From Saccharofermentans sp. (lineage in GTDB: Bacteria > Bacillota > Clostridia > Saccharofermentanales > Saccharofermentanaceae): 64,000 nt of DNA. Position 1 is the stretch's first letter, and every line of letters begins with the position of its first letter. Positions 8,009 to 16,835 of the stretch are shown in pieces. The notes below the pieces were generated by a model. The model searched no databases. It saw nothing but the letters and a program-made list of their open reading frames with translations, and was not told the DNA's origin. The position numbers and the translations under genes were made by a program. The stretch covers positions 1 to 64,000 of the forward strand of contig JAILMW010000028.1 of assembly GCA_024692235.1 (NCBI GenBank), read 5' to 3'.

Positions 8009-10192
8009 ATGAAGATCATCAAGAGGAACAAGACAGAGGTAGATTTTGACATAACTAAGATCGTTAATGCTGTCACAAAGGCGAATAACGCTGCCAAGGA
8101 AAGTGAGAGGATGACTCCCACTCAGATCATGCGTATCGCCGACTCCGTTCAGAAGCAGTGCGAGAAGGTAAATCGTGCTCTTTCCGTAGAGGAGATCCAG
8201 GATCTTGTCGAGAAGCAGATCATGTCTCACGGCGCATATGAGGTAGCTAAGCTCTACATCACATATCGCTATACGAGAAGCCTTGTCCGTCGTTCCAATA
8301 CGACAGACGACAGCATCCTTACACTCATCGAGTGCAATAACGAGGAGCTCAAGCAGGAGAATTCCAACAAGAATCCCACCGTCAACAGCGTTCAGCGTGA
8401 CTATATGGCAGGCGAGGTAAGTAAGGATATAACTCAAAGGCTCCTCCTTCCCCAGGATATCGTAGATGCTCACAATCAGGGCATCATCCACTTCCACGAT
8501 TCGGATTATTTTGCTCAGCATATGCATAACTGCGACCTCGTAAACCTCGAGGATATGCTCCAGAACGGTACCGTTATCTCCGGTACCATGATCGAGAAGC
8601 CCCACAGCTTCTCCACGGCTTGTAATATCGCAACACAGATCATCGCTCAGGTTGCTTCCAACCAGTACGGCGGTCAGTCCATCTCTCTTACTCATCTTGC
8701 ACCTTTCGTACAGGTATCGAGAGAGAAGATCAGGAAGCTCGTTGACCAGGAGACTGAGGAGATTGGCGCTACTCTTACCGATGAGCAGAAGGATGCTCTC
8801 GTTGAGAAGAGACTTCGCGAAGAGATCTCAAGAGGCGTACAGACTATCCAGTATCAGGTAGTTACGCTCCTTACTACAAATGGTCAGGCTCCTTTCGTAA
8901 CCGTATTCATGTATCTTAACGAGGCAAAGGATCCTCAGCTCAAGAAGGATCTTGCCATGATCATAGAGGAAGTCCTCACACAGAGGATCCAGGGCGTAAA
9001 GAACGAGTCCGGTGTATATGTAACACCCGCATTCCCCAAGCTCATCTATGTTCTTGAAGAAGATAATATCCATGAGGATTCTCCTTACTATCACCTTACG
9101 AGACTTGCAGCAAGATGTACTGCTAAGAGAATGGTTCCCGACTATATCTCCGAGAAGGTAATGCTCCAGCTCAAGGTGGATAAGAACGGTAACGGTAACT
9201 GCTATACATGCATGGGTTGCAGATCTTTCCTTACAACATACGTTGATGAGAATAACCAGCCCAAGTACTACGGAAGGTTCAACCAGGGTGTCGTTACACT
9301 TAACCTCGTAGACGTAGCCTGCACGGCATGCAGCGAGACAAGGGACGAAGAGAAGTTCTGGAAGGTATTGGAAGAAAGGCTCGAGCTCTGCCACAAGGCA
9401 CTTCGCTGCCGTCACGACAGACTTGCAGGTACTCTTTCAGATGCAGCTCCCATCCTCTGGCAGTATGGTGCACTGGCAAGACTTAAGAAGGGTGAGCCCA
9501 TAACTAAGCTTCTCTACGGCGGTTATTCCACCATTTCCCTGGGTTATGCAGGCCTTTGGGAGTGCGTATATGAAGTAACGGGCAAGAAGCTTACCGAGAA
9601 GGAAGGCGAGGAGTTCGGTCTTAAGGTAATGGAGGCCTTGAATGCCGCTTGTGCTAAGTGGAAGGAAGAAGAGAATATCGACTATTCCATCTACGGAACA
9701 CCTCTCGAGTCTACGACTTATAAGTTCGCTAAGTGCCTTCAGAGAAGGTTCGGCATCATCAAGGGCGTTACCGACAGGAACTACATCACTAACAGCTACC
9801 ATGTTCATGTTACTGAGAAGATCGATGCATTTAAGAAGCTCTCATTGGAGTCCAAGTTCCAGAGACTTTCTCCCGGCGGAGCCATAAGCTACATCGAAGT
9901 ACCCGACATGCAGAACAATATCGATGCCGTAATGGATGTTATGAAGTATATCTACGATAACATCATGTATGCCGAGCTCAATACAAAGTCAGATTACTGC
10001 CAGGTATGCGGTTATGACGGTGAGATCAAGATCGAGGAGCGAGACCACAAGCTTACATGGGTCTGCCCCAACTGCGGCAACGACGACGAGAATAAGCTCA
10101 ATGTAGCAAGAAGGACATGCGGCTATATCGGAACACAGTTCTGGAATCAGGGCCGTACACAGGAGATCAAGGAACGCGTACTCCATCTTTGA
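8009..10192 (+). CDS. nrdD: Anaerobic ribonucleoside-triphosphate reductase
   Basis: 727 residues, normal class III length. It reduces ribonucleoside triphosphates to deoxy forms under anaerobic conditions with a glycyl radical. An ATP-cone occupies about residues 1-95 (MKIIKRNKTEVDFDITKIVNAV), the catalytic barrel follows, then a zinc-ribbon pair of CxxC motifs (CQVCG and CPNCG, about residues 663-693), and the glycyl-radical motif RRTCGYIG with G705 near the C-terminus. Start ATG follows GAGGGGCAAGG. nrdG lies 29 bases downstream. Two NrdR boxes overlap the promoter, so expression should respond to the dATP/ATP balance through NrdR. Confidence 0.97.
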   Translation: MKIIKRNKTEVDFDITKIVNAVTKANNAAKESERMTPTQIMRIADSVQKQCEKVNRALSVEEIQDLVEKQIMSHGAYEVAKLYITYRYTRSLVRRSNTTDDSILTLIECNNEELKQENSNKNPTVNSVQRDYMAGEVSKDITQRLLLPQDIVDAHNQGIIHFHDSDYFAQHMHNCDLVNLEDMLQNGTVISGTMIEKPHSFSTACNIATQIIAQVASNQYGGQSISLTHLAPFVQVSREKIRKLVDQETEEIGATLTDEQKDALVEKRLREEISRGVQTIQYQVVTLLTTNGQAPFVTVFMYLNEAKDPQLKKDLAMIIEEVLTQRIQGVKNESGVYVTPAFPKLIYVLEEDNIHEDSPYYHLTRLAARCTAKRMVPDYISEKVMLQLKVDKNGNGNCYTCMGCRSFLTTYVDENNQPKYYGRFNQGVVTLNLVDVACTACSETRDEEKFWKVLEERLELCHKALRCRHDRLAGTLSDAAPILWQYGALARLKKGEPITKLLYGGYSTISLGYAGLWECVYEVTGKKLTEKEGEEFGLKVMEALNAACAKWKEEENIDYSIYGTPLESTTYKFAKCLQRRFGIIKGVTDRNYITNSYHVHVTEKIDAFKKLSLESKFQRLSPGGAISYIEVPDMQNNIDAVMDVMKYIYDNIMYAELNTKSDYCQVCGYDGEIKIEERDHKLTWVCPNCGNDDENKLNVARRTCGYIGTQFWNQGRTQEIKERVLHL

Positions 10193-10221
10193 TCTTATAA
10201 ATCAGACGACGGAGGATATTA

Positions 10222-10767
10222 ATGTATTACTGTGCGATAAAGGAATGTGATATAGCTGACGGTATCGGTGTCAGAGTGAGCCTTTTCGTATCGGGATGCA
10301 GAAACCGCTGCGAAGGGTGCTTTCAGCCGGAGACATGGAATTTTAAATACGGCAGGGAATTCACCGAGGACACGCAGCAAGAGATATTCGAACTGCTTAA
10401 GCCCTCTTACATAAGAGGGCTTACTGTTTTGGGCGGCGAGCCCTTTGAACCCGAGAACCAGAAGGTGCTCCTGCCTTTCCTTCAGGAGTTTAAAAGGAGG
10501 TTCCCCGAGAAGGATCTGTGGGTATTTACGGGTTACAGGTACCATGACGAGCTCACAGCCCCCGGTGTCCACCCCAATTGTGAATACACATCTGACATCC
10601 TCGACCTTATTGACGTAATGGTCGACGGAAGATTTGAATTATCTTTAAAGAATTTGTGTTTGAAGTACCGCGGATCGTCAAATCAGCGTATAATTGACAT
10701 GAGGAGAACCAGAAGGGATCCTTCCGGTGAAGTCATCCTCTGGGACGAGCGTCAAGCGAGCGAATAA
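10222..10767 (+). CDS. nrdG: Anaerobic ribonucleotide reductase activating enzyme
   Basis: 181 residues. A radical SAM protein that installs the glycyl radical on NrdD. The cluster motif is CRNRCEGC (C26, C30, C33), followed by a glycine-rich LGGEPFEPEN block that matches the SAM-binding GGEP motif. A ribosome site (ACGGAGGA) precedes the ATG. It lies between nrdD and the EAL gene with short gaps, pointing to one transcript. A perfect hairpin sequence inside its coding region (10398-10423) could attenuate the distal genes. Confidence 0.96.
   Translation: MYYCAIKECDIADGIGVRVSLFVSGCRNRCEGCFQPETWNFKYGREFTEDTQQEIFELLKPSYIRGLTVLGGEPFEPENQKVLLPFLQEFKRRFPEKDLWVFTGYRYHDELTAPGVHPNCEYTSDILDLIDVMVDGRFELSLKNLCLKYRGSSNQRIIDMRRTRRDPSGEVILWDERQASE
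10398..10423. repeat. Perfect 12-base inverted repeat inside nrdG
   Basis: TAAGCCCTCTTA (10398-10409) and TAAGAGGGCTTA (10412-10423) are exact reverse complements separated by CA. The hairpin is followed by CTGTTTT, so it looks like an intrinsic terminator or attenuator placed in a coding region (encoding the residues around SYIRG). Confidence 0.6.
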
Positions 10768-10784
10768 GTCAATTATAGGGTGTT

Positions 10785-12731
10785 ATGAAAGACAGGATCA
10801 AGCGTTGGCTGGGATTGGATAAGACCAGCGACTATGTCGAACGATATTTTGAAGACAGTAATGCCAGAGCGAGCATATATATGTCTGTCATTATTGTTAT
10901 CCTGGAAGGCTGGATGATCATCAGCCTTATGTATCGCTTGATGTTTACCCCCGAGTTTGTAAAGACGTCTACTTGGGTCATCACCCATTTTCTCTCGTAT
11001 ATAGCTCTCTTCTCATCAGGCTGTATGGCCCTCGTATATGCCGACAAGTATCTTCAAGGTAAGGTAAAACGCAATAAGAACAGGCATTCTACTACGTTGT
11101 GGCTGTTCTGTTGTGTATGTATCCTGTTCGGTATATTTATCTCCTATTCGGATTATGCCAAGGGTGAGCAGATATTCACCTTTATAACGATGGTGCTCTT
11201 TGTAGTTTGTCTTCTCGTGTGGAAGCCCATCGTCTCTTTCTGTATGCTGTCGGTGTCCTTTGCGGCATTCTATATCCTCATACGTCAGTATGGCGAGACG
11301 TCCTATGCCATGAAGACCAATTTCCTTATATTGTGGATATCGGTCCTTGTGACCAGCATAAGTAACTTCTACCAGAAGAGAGTAGAAGCCGAGAAGGATG
11401 AAAGTGTCGAGGAAGCGACTTCCAGGATAAAGAAAGCCGCCATGATCGATGAGATGACCGGAGTTGCCAACATGAATTTCTTCCGTGTACGTGCGGCAGA
11501 GATATTGAATGATAAAGATACGAATCCCGGAAGTCTGATATTCCTCTTCCTTGATATAGAGAACTTCAAGGCCGTAAACGAGAAGTACGGATTCGAATCG
11601 GGTAATGCATTCCTTAAGAAGATCGCGCTGGTAATGACGGATGAGTTCCCCGAAGCGCTTATAGCTAGACAGGGAGACGATCACTTCGTAATCCTTACCG
11701 AGAGAAAGAATATGATGGACAGGCTCGAATCCTTAAGAGCCCTGATCTTCGATTTTGACCCAGAGCTTCAGATCGGACTTAAGGCTGGCGGCTATATCCC
11801 TCATAACAGGACGTGCGATCCCCATATTGCTTCTGATAATGCACGATATGCCTGTGAGAGCATCAAGAAGAAGTTCGATCAGGATTACTGCGTATACGAT
11901 ACCAAGTTGAGCGAAGAGTTCAAGATGAAGCAGTATATCGTCAATAACGTAGACCAGGCACTGGACAGCGGTCATATTAAGGTTCATTATCAGCCTGTCG
12001 TATGGGCCAAGAACAGGAAGCTTTGCGGCTACGAAGCACTGGTAAAGTGGGAGGATCCCACATACGGATTCCTTTCTCCCGGATTGTTTATTCCTATCCT
12101 CGAGGAGTACAGGCAGGTACATAAGGTCGACATGATCGTTATCGATACGGTATGCCGTGATATACACAGCCTCATAGCTTCCAAGCGTCCTGCAGTTCCC
12201 GTATCCCTGAACTTCTCAAGGCTCGACTTCGAGCTTACCGATGTAGTGGATCTTATCGAGAGCTGCGTACAGAAGTATAATATCCCCCGTAACATGCTCC
12301 ATGTAGAGGTTACCGAGAGCGCCCTGTCGGAGTATATAGATACCCTTCAGGATGATCTGGACAGACTTCGTAAGCTGGGCTATCCGCTCTGGCTCGATGA
12401 TTTCGGTTCGGGATATTCCTCTCTTAATGTCCTTAAGGATTTCAGCTTTGACGTCATGAAGATCGACATGGTATTCCTGTCGAGCTTCGAGAAGAACAAG
12501 GAGAAGTCCATGGCGGTATTGAAGAATGTAGTCAACTTGGCAAATGATCTGGGCATGAGGACTCTTACGGAAGGTGTAGAGACATTGGAGGAAGCTGAGT
12601 ATCTGAAGGAAGTAGGATGCGAGAGACTTCAGGGCTATCTGTTCGGTAAGGCGATGCCTTTGAAGGATATAATGATCAAGATCGGTGCCGGCACCCTTAA
12701 GGTATCGGAGGAGTATCTGAATAATGATTGA
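10785..12731 (+). CDS. Membrane EAL phosphodiesterase with degenerate GGDEF domain
   Basis: 648 residues. Five to six membrane segments lie in residues about 30-195, then a GGDEF domain (about 215-370) and an EAL domain (about 380-645). The GGDEF site reads RQGDDHF (295-301) in place of RxGGDEF, so cyclase activity is unlikely; it may serve as a GTP sensor or be inert. The EAL domain keeps the catalytic set: EAL (417-419), NFSR (476-479), EVTE (508-511), DDFGSG (538-543), KID (559-561) and EGVET (596-600). The protein therefore should hydrolyse c-di-GMP at the membrane. It follows nrdG by 17 bases and overlaps nnrE by 8 bases. The input sensed by the membrane domain is unknown. Confidence 0.88.
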   Translation: MKDRIKRWLGLDKTSDYVERYFEDSNARASIYMSVIIVILEGWMIISLMYRLMFTPEFVKTSTWVITHFLSYIALFSSGCMALVYADKYLQGKVKRNKNRHSTTLWLFCCVCILFGIFISYSDYAKGEQIFTFITMVLFVVCLLVWKPIVSFCMLSVSFAAFYILIRQYGETSYAMKTNFLILWISVLVTSISNFYQKRVEAEKDESVEEATSRIKKAAMIDEMTGVANMNFFRVRAAEILNDKDTNPGSLIFLFLDIENFKAVNEKYGFESGNAFLKKIALVMTDEFPEALIARQGDDHFVILTERKNMMDRLESLRALIFDFDPELQIGLKAGGYIPHNRTCDPHIASDNARYACESIKKKFDQDYCVYDTKLSEEFKMKQYIVNNVDQALDSGHIKVHYQPVVWAKNRKLCGYEALVKWEDPTYGFLSPGLFIPILEEYRQVHKVDMIVIDTVCRDIHSLIASKRPAVPVSLNFSRLDFELTDVVDLIESCVQKYNIPRNMLHVEVTESALSEYIDTLQDDLDRLRKLGYPLWLDDFGSGYSSLNVLKDFSFDVMKIDMVFLSSFEKNKEKSMAVLKNVVNLANDLGMRTLTEGVETLEEAEYLKEVGCERLQGYLFGKAMPLKDIMIKIGAGTLKVSEEYLNND

Positions 12732-13425
12732 TGTCATATCAGTTGATAATATGAGACAAAGTGATGCCGCCGCGATAAGAGGCGGCATTCCTTCGCTCGA
12801 ACTTATGAGAAGAGCGGCACAGGGAATATACGATGTATCCTCTATAGAGGGCAATACGGATATCTATGTGGGAAGCGGCAATAACGGCGGAGACGGATTT
12901 GCACTTGCCCTTATAATGGCTTCCGGCGGTAATGTACCTGCCGTAGTTACCGTCTCGGATCACTATTCCGAGGATGCTTCTTACTACAAGGAGAAGGCAG
13001 AAGAAGCAGGTGTTAAAGTGTTGCCTTTCGAGAAGGCAAGAGAGAGGAAGCCCGATACTGTAGTAGACTGTCTTCTCGGTACGGGATTTAAGGGTGATGC
13101 TAAGGGGCTTTATAAAGAAGCCATAGAGCACATTAATTCTTTGGGAGCGCGTGTCATAAGCGCGGATATCAACAGCGGTCTTAACGGTGATACCGGTGAG
13201 ACGAACCTGGCGGTGGTATCTGACCTTACGGTATCTGTCGGCTCTCACAAAAGAGGGCTTATAAAAGCTCTCGGAGGGGAGTACGTAAAGGCGGTGAAAG
13301 CCGTTGATATCGGTATTCCCATAAAGGATAAGGAGGATTTCTTCCTTACTGATGAAGAATGGAACGAGAAAGGTTTTCCGCAGGATCTTCGCATATATGA
13401 AGACGGTGCGGTGTATTACAGATGA
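12724..13425 (+). CDS. nnrE: NAD(P)H-hydrate epimerase (YjeF N-terminal domain)
   Basis: 233 residues, the epimerase domain only. It interconverts R and S forms of damaged hydrated NAD(P)H so that a dehydratase can repair them. Evidence: DNMRQSDAAAI near the start, GSGNNGGDGFALA (about 51-63, nucleotide-binding signature), VVDCLLGTGFKGD and SADINSGLNGDTGE. The usual C-terminal dehydratase (carbohydrate kinase-like) domain is absent and no separate copy is seen in the window. Overlaps the EAL gene upstream and the HAD gene downstream (ATGA). Confidence 0.88.
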   Translation: MIDVISVDNMRQSDAAAIRGGIPSLELMRRAAQGIYDVSSIEGNTDIYVGSGNNGGDGFALALIMASGGNVPAVVTVSDHYSEDASYYKEKAEEAGVKVLPFEKARERKPDTVVDCLLGTGFKGDAKGLYKEAIEHINSLGARVISADINSGLNGDTGETNLAVVSDLTVSVGSHKRGLIKALGGEYVKAVKAVDIGIPIKDKEDFFLTDEEWNEKGFPQDLRIYEDGAVYYR

Positions 13426-14201
13426 AAGCTTTATTTTTTGATATAGACGGAACTATATGGGATCGCCATAACACCATCCCGGAAAGTACGCGAAAGGCAA
13501 TAGCGCAGGCAAGAGCTAACGGCAACAAGGCATTTATCTGCTCAGGCAGGACCAGAGGCTATATACAGAATGAGGACCTTTTGGGGATAGGCTTTGACGG
13601 TATCGTCTCAGGCTGCGGAACGATGATCGAAATGAACGGCGAGACAGTGTTTTCCGAAGATATCCCTGCCGAACTTGCGATGAGGACCGTAGAGACAGTG
13701 CGAAGATACGGCTTCCGTCCCATATTGGAAGGTAAGGAATATCTCTATATGGAAGAATCCGAGTTCGGTCACGATCCGTACGGAAAGAAGCTCTTCAGCG
13801 AACTTAAGGACAGGAGAAAGCCCATTGATTCTCTCTGGGGCAAGTGGTCTATGAGTAAGCTCTCCTGCGCGACCGACGGCTGTGAGACAAAGGAATGTTT
13901 TGACATACTCTCCGGCTACTACGATATGATCGTACATAACAGCGCCGTAGTGGAGATGGTCCCTCGCGGATACAACAAAGGAACCGGGCTTATCCACGCC
14001 TGTGATCTTCTTGGTATCGACGTCAAGGATTCCGTCGCCTTCGGAGACAGCGTAAACGATCTTGATATGTTCCGTGCATCAGGCTTTGCAGTCGCCATGG
14101 GTAACGGTTCGGAAGATGCCAGGAATGCAGCCGATCATGTGACGGCTTCGCTTCACGAGGACGGTATAAGCAAAGCGCTCTCTTACTTAAATATCATATG
14201 A
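13422..14201 (+). CDS. HAD-superfamily Cof-type phosphatase
   Basis: 259 residues. Motif I FFDIDGT (D7 and D9) at the N-terminus, motif II Ser in CSGRT, a C2-type cap, then the Lys/acidic motifs GTGLIHA and FGDSVNDLDMF with NGSEDARNAADHVT near the end; this is the Cof/YidA layout. Such enzymes dephosphorylate sugar phosphates or nucleotide-related small molecules; the substrate cannot be read from sequence. It overlaps nnrE by 4 bases and ends in a 19-base convergent overlap with the LysR gene. Last gene of the nrdD run. Confidence 0.9.
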   Translation: MKALFFDIDGTIWDRHNTIPESTRKAIAQARANGNKAFICSGRTRGYIQNEDLLGIGFDGIVSGCGTMIEMNGETVFSEDIPAELAMRTVETVRRYGFRPILEGKEYLYMEESEFGHDPYGKKLFSELKDRRKPIDSLWGKWSMSKLSCATDGCETKECFDILSGYYDMIVHNSAVVEMVPRGYNKGTGLIHACDLLGIDVKDSVAFGDSVNDLDMFRASGFAVAMGNGSEDARNAADHVTASLHEDGISKALSYLNII

Positions 14202-15067
14202 TAATGTGAAGGTTCATCCGTGAGCATCTTGATGAACGGCTCTGCTCTTGCCAAGGCATCGGTGTCTTTTCTTACGCTGATGGTAAATCCTGCTCTCAGT
14301 GCAGGGTAAAAAGGCATGGCCGTAAACGGCAGTACATCGTAGGATCGCTGAGGGATGTATGGAATTATCCCGCATCCGTGACCTGTATATGTCAAGGCAA
14401 GGACCCATAACATATCATTAACATACCCGACGGAAATATTATCGTAGTTTATCTTGTTGGCGATCACCTCTTTATAAAGGTCTTCGGAGGTGATAAGAGG
14501 CTTAAGTCCTGCCATGGACGGAGTTATGAAGCTCTCGGAGACGCACACGGGATCATTCTTCATGGTGAGCATATTAAGTTCATATTCTCCGCTGTAGCGA
14601 TATGTCTGTCCCGCCACCATCATCTCGCTTGCGGATGTCACCGCGATATCTATAAGTCCCAGGGATAACTGATTCGTCAGTTCCTCGTACGGATATACAT
14701 TAGGTGCGGGCTTGCAAGGCGGGTGAGTATTAAGGTATGAAGTGATCGGATGGAGAAAGGCACAGGCGAGTGTACTGTTGGAGAAGCCTATGCGAAGTTG
14801 ATCACGGTTTCGCGATTCGATGAGCATATGAAGTTGCCTGTCGTAGGCAATGTGGAGGAGGATGATCCTGGATCCGTCGGCGGTCAGATCAAGTCTGTTC
14901 CCGTTCTTCTCGAAGACAGTGACCCCGATACGGTTCTCGAAGATCCTTACTTCCTTGCTGACGTGATCCGGGGTAATATTCAGTTGCTTAGCTACCTCTT
15001 CTTTGTTGCCGTTGACGCTCAGGGCAAGAACAACGCGCATGCATGAAAGACCAAGACAGTTCATCAT
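14183..15067 (-). CDS. LysR-family transcriptional regulator
   Basis: 294 residues. The first 60 residues form a winged helix-turn-helix (VAKQLNITPDHVSKEVRIFENRIGVTVFEKNGNRLDLT), and the rest a periplasmic-binding-protein-like effector domain (LRIGFSNSTLA onward). The N-terminus MMNCLGLSCMRVVLALSVNG is somewhat divergent from the usual LysR start. The gene points away from the neighbouring Sel1 gene's end and shares no divergent promoter with an obvious target, so its regulon cannot be inferred from position. The start is preceded by GAGAGGAGGTGGG, a strong ribosome site. Confidence 0.82.
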   Translation of the reverse strand: MMNCLGLSCMRVVLALSVNGNKEEVAKQLNITPDHVSKEVRIFENRIGVTVFEKNGNRLDLTADGSRIILLHIAYDRQLHMLIESRNRDQLRIGFSNSTLACAFLHPITSYLNTHPPCKPAPNVYPYEELTNQLSLGLIDIAVTSASEMMVAGQTYRYSGEYELNMLTMKNDPVCVSESFITPSMAGLKPLITSEDLYKEVIANKINYDNISVGYVNDMLWVLALTYTGHGCGIIPYIPQRSYDVLPFTAMPFYPALRAGFTISVRKDTDALARAEPFIKMLTDEPSHYHMIFK

Positions 15068-15098
15068 GATCCCACCTCCTCTCGGGGGACGGAAAAGA

Positions 15099-16706
15099 TC
15101 ACAGTCGGGGTCTGCTGATGATGTAGGAATCGGCGCTTATGACCGCGACGGTCTTTCCGTTCAATGTAAATATAATCTCTTCAACGCCGTTGGCGTTGTC
15201 GGCTGCAGTATTAACAGAGTCGAAGGTGATCGTACCGCCTGTGACGGGCGCTGAATCATATACGTCCTTCGCCGTGATGATCACTTCGTCCGTAAGGTCG
15301 CAACAGTCAAAGTAGGGATAGCACAGAAGTGTCATGCCAAGATCGTTGTCGTCGCTCCTGGACATCCTTGTTATATGCATCTTTATCCTGTTGTTCTTCA
15401 AGGTTTTGAGCTTAAGCTCGTAAAGGCAGTATGCATGACTTGCCACGAACTCAAGAAGAGGAGTAGGCAATGTATCCGTATGAGTCTTCCTCTTGTGGGG
15501 AAGGGAATCCGCTATATTATCCATCTTAAAGCGGAGATTCTCGAGGATCCCCTTATCGAAGGAATTCCTTACCGACTGCATCCTCAGAGTCAGGGCGAAC
15601 TCCGCCTGAAGGTAGAACCTGTAAGCCCGAAGCTTCATCAATTCACGAAGGAGCGGGTCGTTGTTCTGAAGCTGCAGATCTCCCATCCTTATGGCGACAT
15701 CCGCGAACTTCCCGTCAAACTCTCCCTGCTCGAATCGATAACGTTCCTCTCCGTAGAGACGCTCGATGATCGATGCCGCCAGGGGCAGGTTTCTCTTGAC
15801 GTACAGTCCCTTGAGGAACATATCCGCCAGCTTATATGAGGATTCTGTGATACCGTAAGTCGATCCTATTGAGAAGTAGAAGAAGGCCTTCTCATAGTCG
15901 GGAACACCGTCACCTAACCTTCCGTAGTAATATATATATCCCAAAGTGTTGGCTGCATATCCGAAGCTTCCTTCGCGCCACAGCTTCTCCATGCATTCCG
16001 CTGCTACGGCATAGTCGCAAGGGTAAAGGGAAGAGCCGCCGTAAGAGGCATAACCCTTGATCCTCAGAGCATCGAAGTCTCCCTTGAAAGCGAGATGATC
16101 GGTGAATTCCTTGAAGGCTGCGCGGGTCACGACATCTGCGTCCTTGAGGATCAGATCGTTATCGAATTCCATGATGAAGTCGTGCTTTATAAGGTCGATA
16201 TATCTTCCGGGGATCACTTCCTCGCTGTCTTCGTCCTCGTAGTGCCAGGCGATCTGATCAAGAAGCTGCTCTATATCGAGATAGTCCTCAAGACTTACGC
16301 TTATCATGCTTAAGGTGAACTGTTCGTACTTGTCGAATATGTGTCTTATTATCCACTTGAAAAGATCGCCGTCAGATATGGGAAGACCTATCATCCTCAT
16401 GTTCTTGATATTGCCGGGATTCGGCCCGAACAGTTCCGATAATTCCAGGTAGTCATAGAGATGTACAAGGAGCGGTTCCCACCATTCGAGGAAGAAGGAG
16501 ACGGCGCTCATCTTTTGGGAGCGGCAGTTAAGGAGGACTTCCCTTATATCTTCCAGGTCCATCCTGTAGTATTCTTGGCACTCGATATCATCAGGAGTAA
16601 CCTTGCTGAACGGGATCAGTGTGATATCGGTCCAACGCTTATCCATGGTCGCATAGTCACGGAGCATCTCCTTTGAAATGTAGATTTTGTGACCTGTGTC
16701 CTTCAT
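15099..16706 (-). CDS. Sel1-repeat protein of unknown function
   Basis: 535 residues, no signal peptide or membrane segment. Residues about 225-330 contain Sel1-like helical repeats (AAECMEKLWREGSFGYAANT, LGYIYYYGRLGDG, YEKAFFYFSIGSTYG, SYKLADMFLKGLYV). Sel1 repeats are TPR-like scaffolds for protein interactions. The N-terminal 200 residues and the C-terminal 100 residues match no family I recognise; the C-terminus looks beta-rich (ITFDSVNTAAD, VEEIIFTLNGKTVAVISADS). It is transcribed divergently from the DUF4236 gene across a 129-base AT-rich gap with a palindrome. The LysR gene follows at 31 bases and may be cotranscribed. Confidence 0.6.
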   Translation of the reverse strand: MKDTGHKIYISKEMLRDYATMDKRWTDITLIPFSKVTPDDIECQEYYRMDLEDIREVLLNCRSQKMSAVSFFLEWWEPLLVHLYDYLELSELFGPNPGNIKNMRMIGLPISDGDLFKWIIRHIFDKYEQFTLSMISVSLEDYLDIEQLLDQIAWHYEDEDSEEVIPGRYIDLIKHDFIMEFDNDLILKDADVVTRAAFKEFTDHLAFKGDFDALRIKGYASYGGSSLYPCDYAVAAECMEKLWREGSFGYAANTLGYIYYYGRLGDGVPDYEKAFFYFSIGSTYGITESSYKLADMFLKGLYVKRNLPLAASIIERLYGEERYRFEQGEFDGKFADVAIRMGDLQLQNNDPLLRELMKLRAYRFYLQAEFALTLRMQSVRNSFDKGILENLRFKMDNIADSLPHKRKTHTDTLPTPLLEFVASHAYCLYELKLKTLKNNRIKMHITRMSRSDDNDLGMTLLCYPYFDCCDLTDEVIITAKDVYDSAPVTGGTITFDSVNTAADNANGVEEIIFTLNGKTVAVISADSYIISRPRL

Positions 16707-16744
16707 GGTTTCCTCTCCTTCGGAAAATAATAATAAGTAATTCT

Positions 16745-16764
16745 AATAATAAACATTTATTATT
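16745..16764. promoter_or_regulatory. 20-base AT palindrome between divergent genes
   Basis: AATAATAAA (16745-16753) and TTTATTATT (16756-16764) are exact reverse complements around CA. It sits in the shared promoter region of the Sel1 and DUF4236 genes and may be an operator. A candidate -10 box TACAAT lies at 16798-16803 for the rightward gene. Confidence 0.35.
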
Positions 16765-16835
16765 GCGAGAACAAATCAATTTCATTAACAACTGTAGTAC
16801 AATAAAGTAAACGTTTTTTTAACGGAGGTCTTCAT

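Noticed and set aside
10785..12731. Active diguanylate cyclase
   Set aside because: The signature is RQGDDHF, with two of the key GGDEF residues changed; cyclase activity is not supported.
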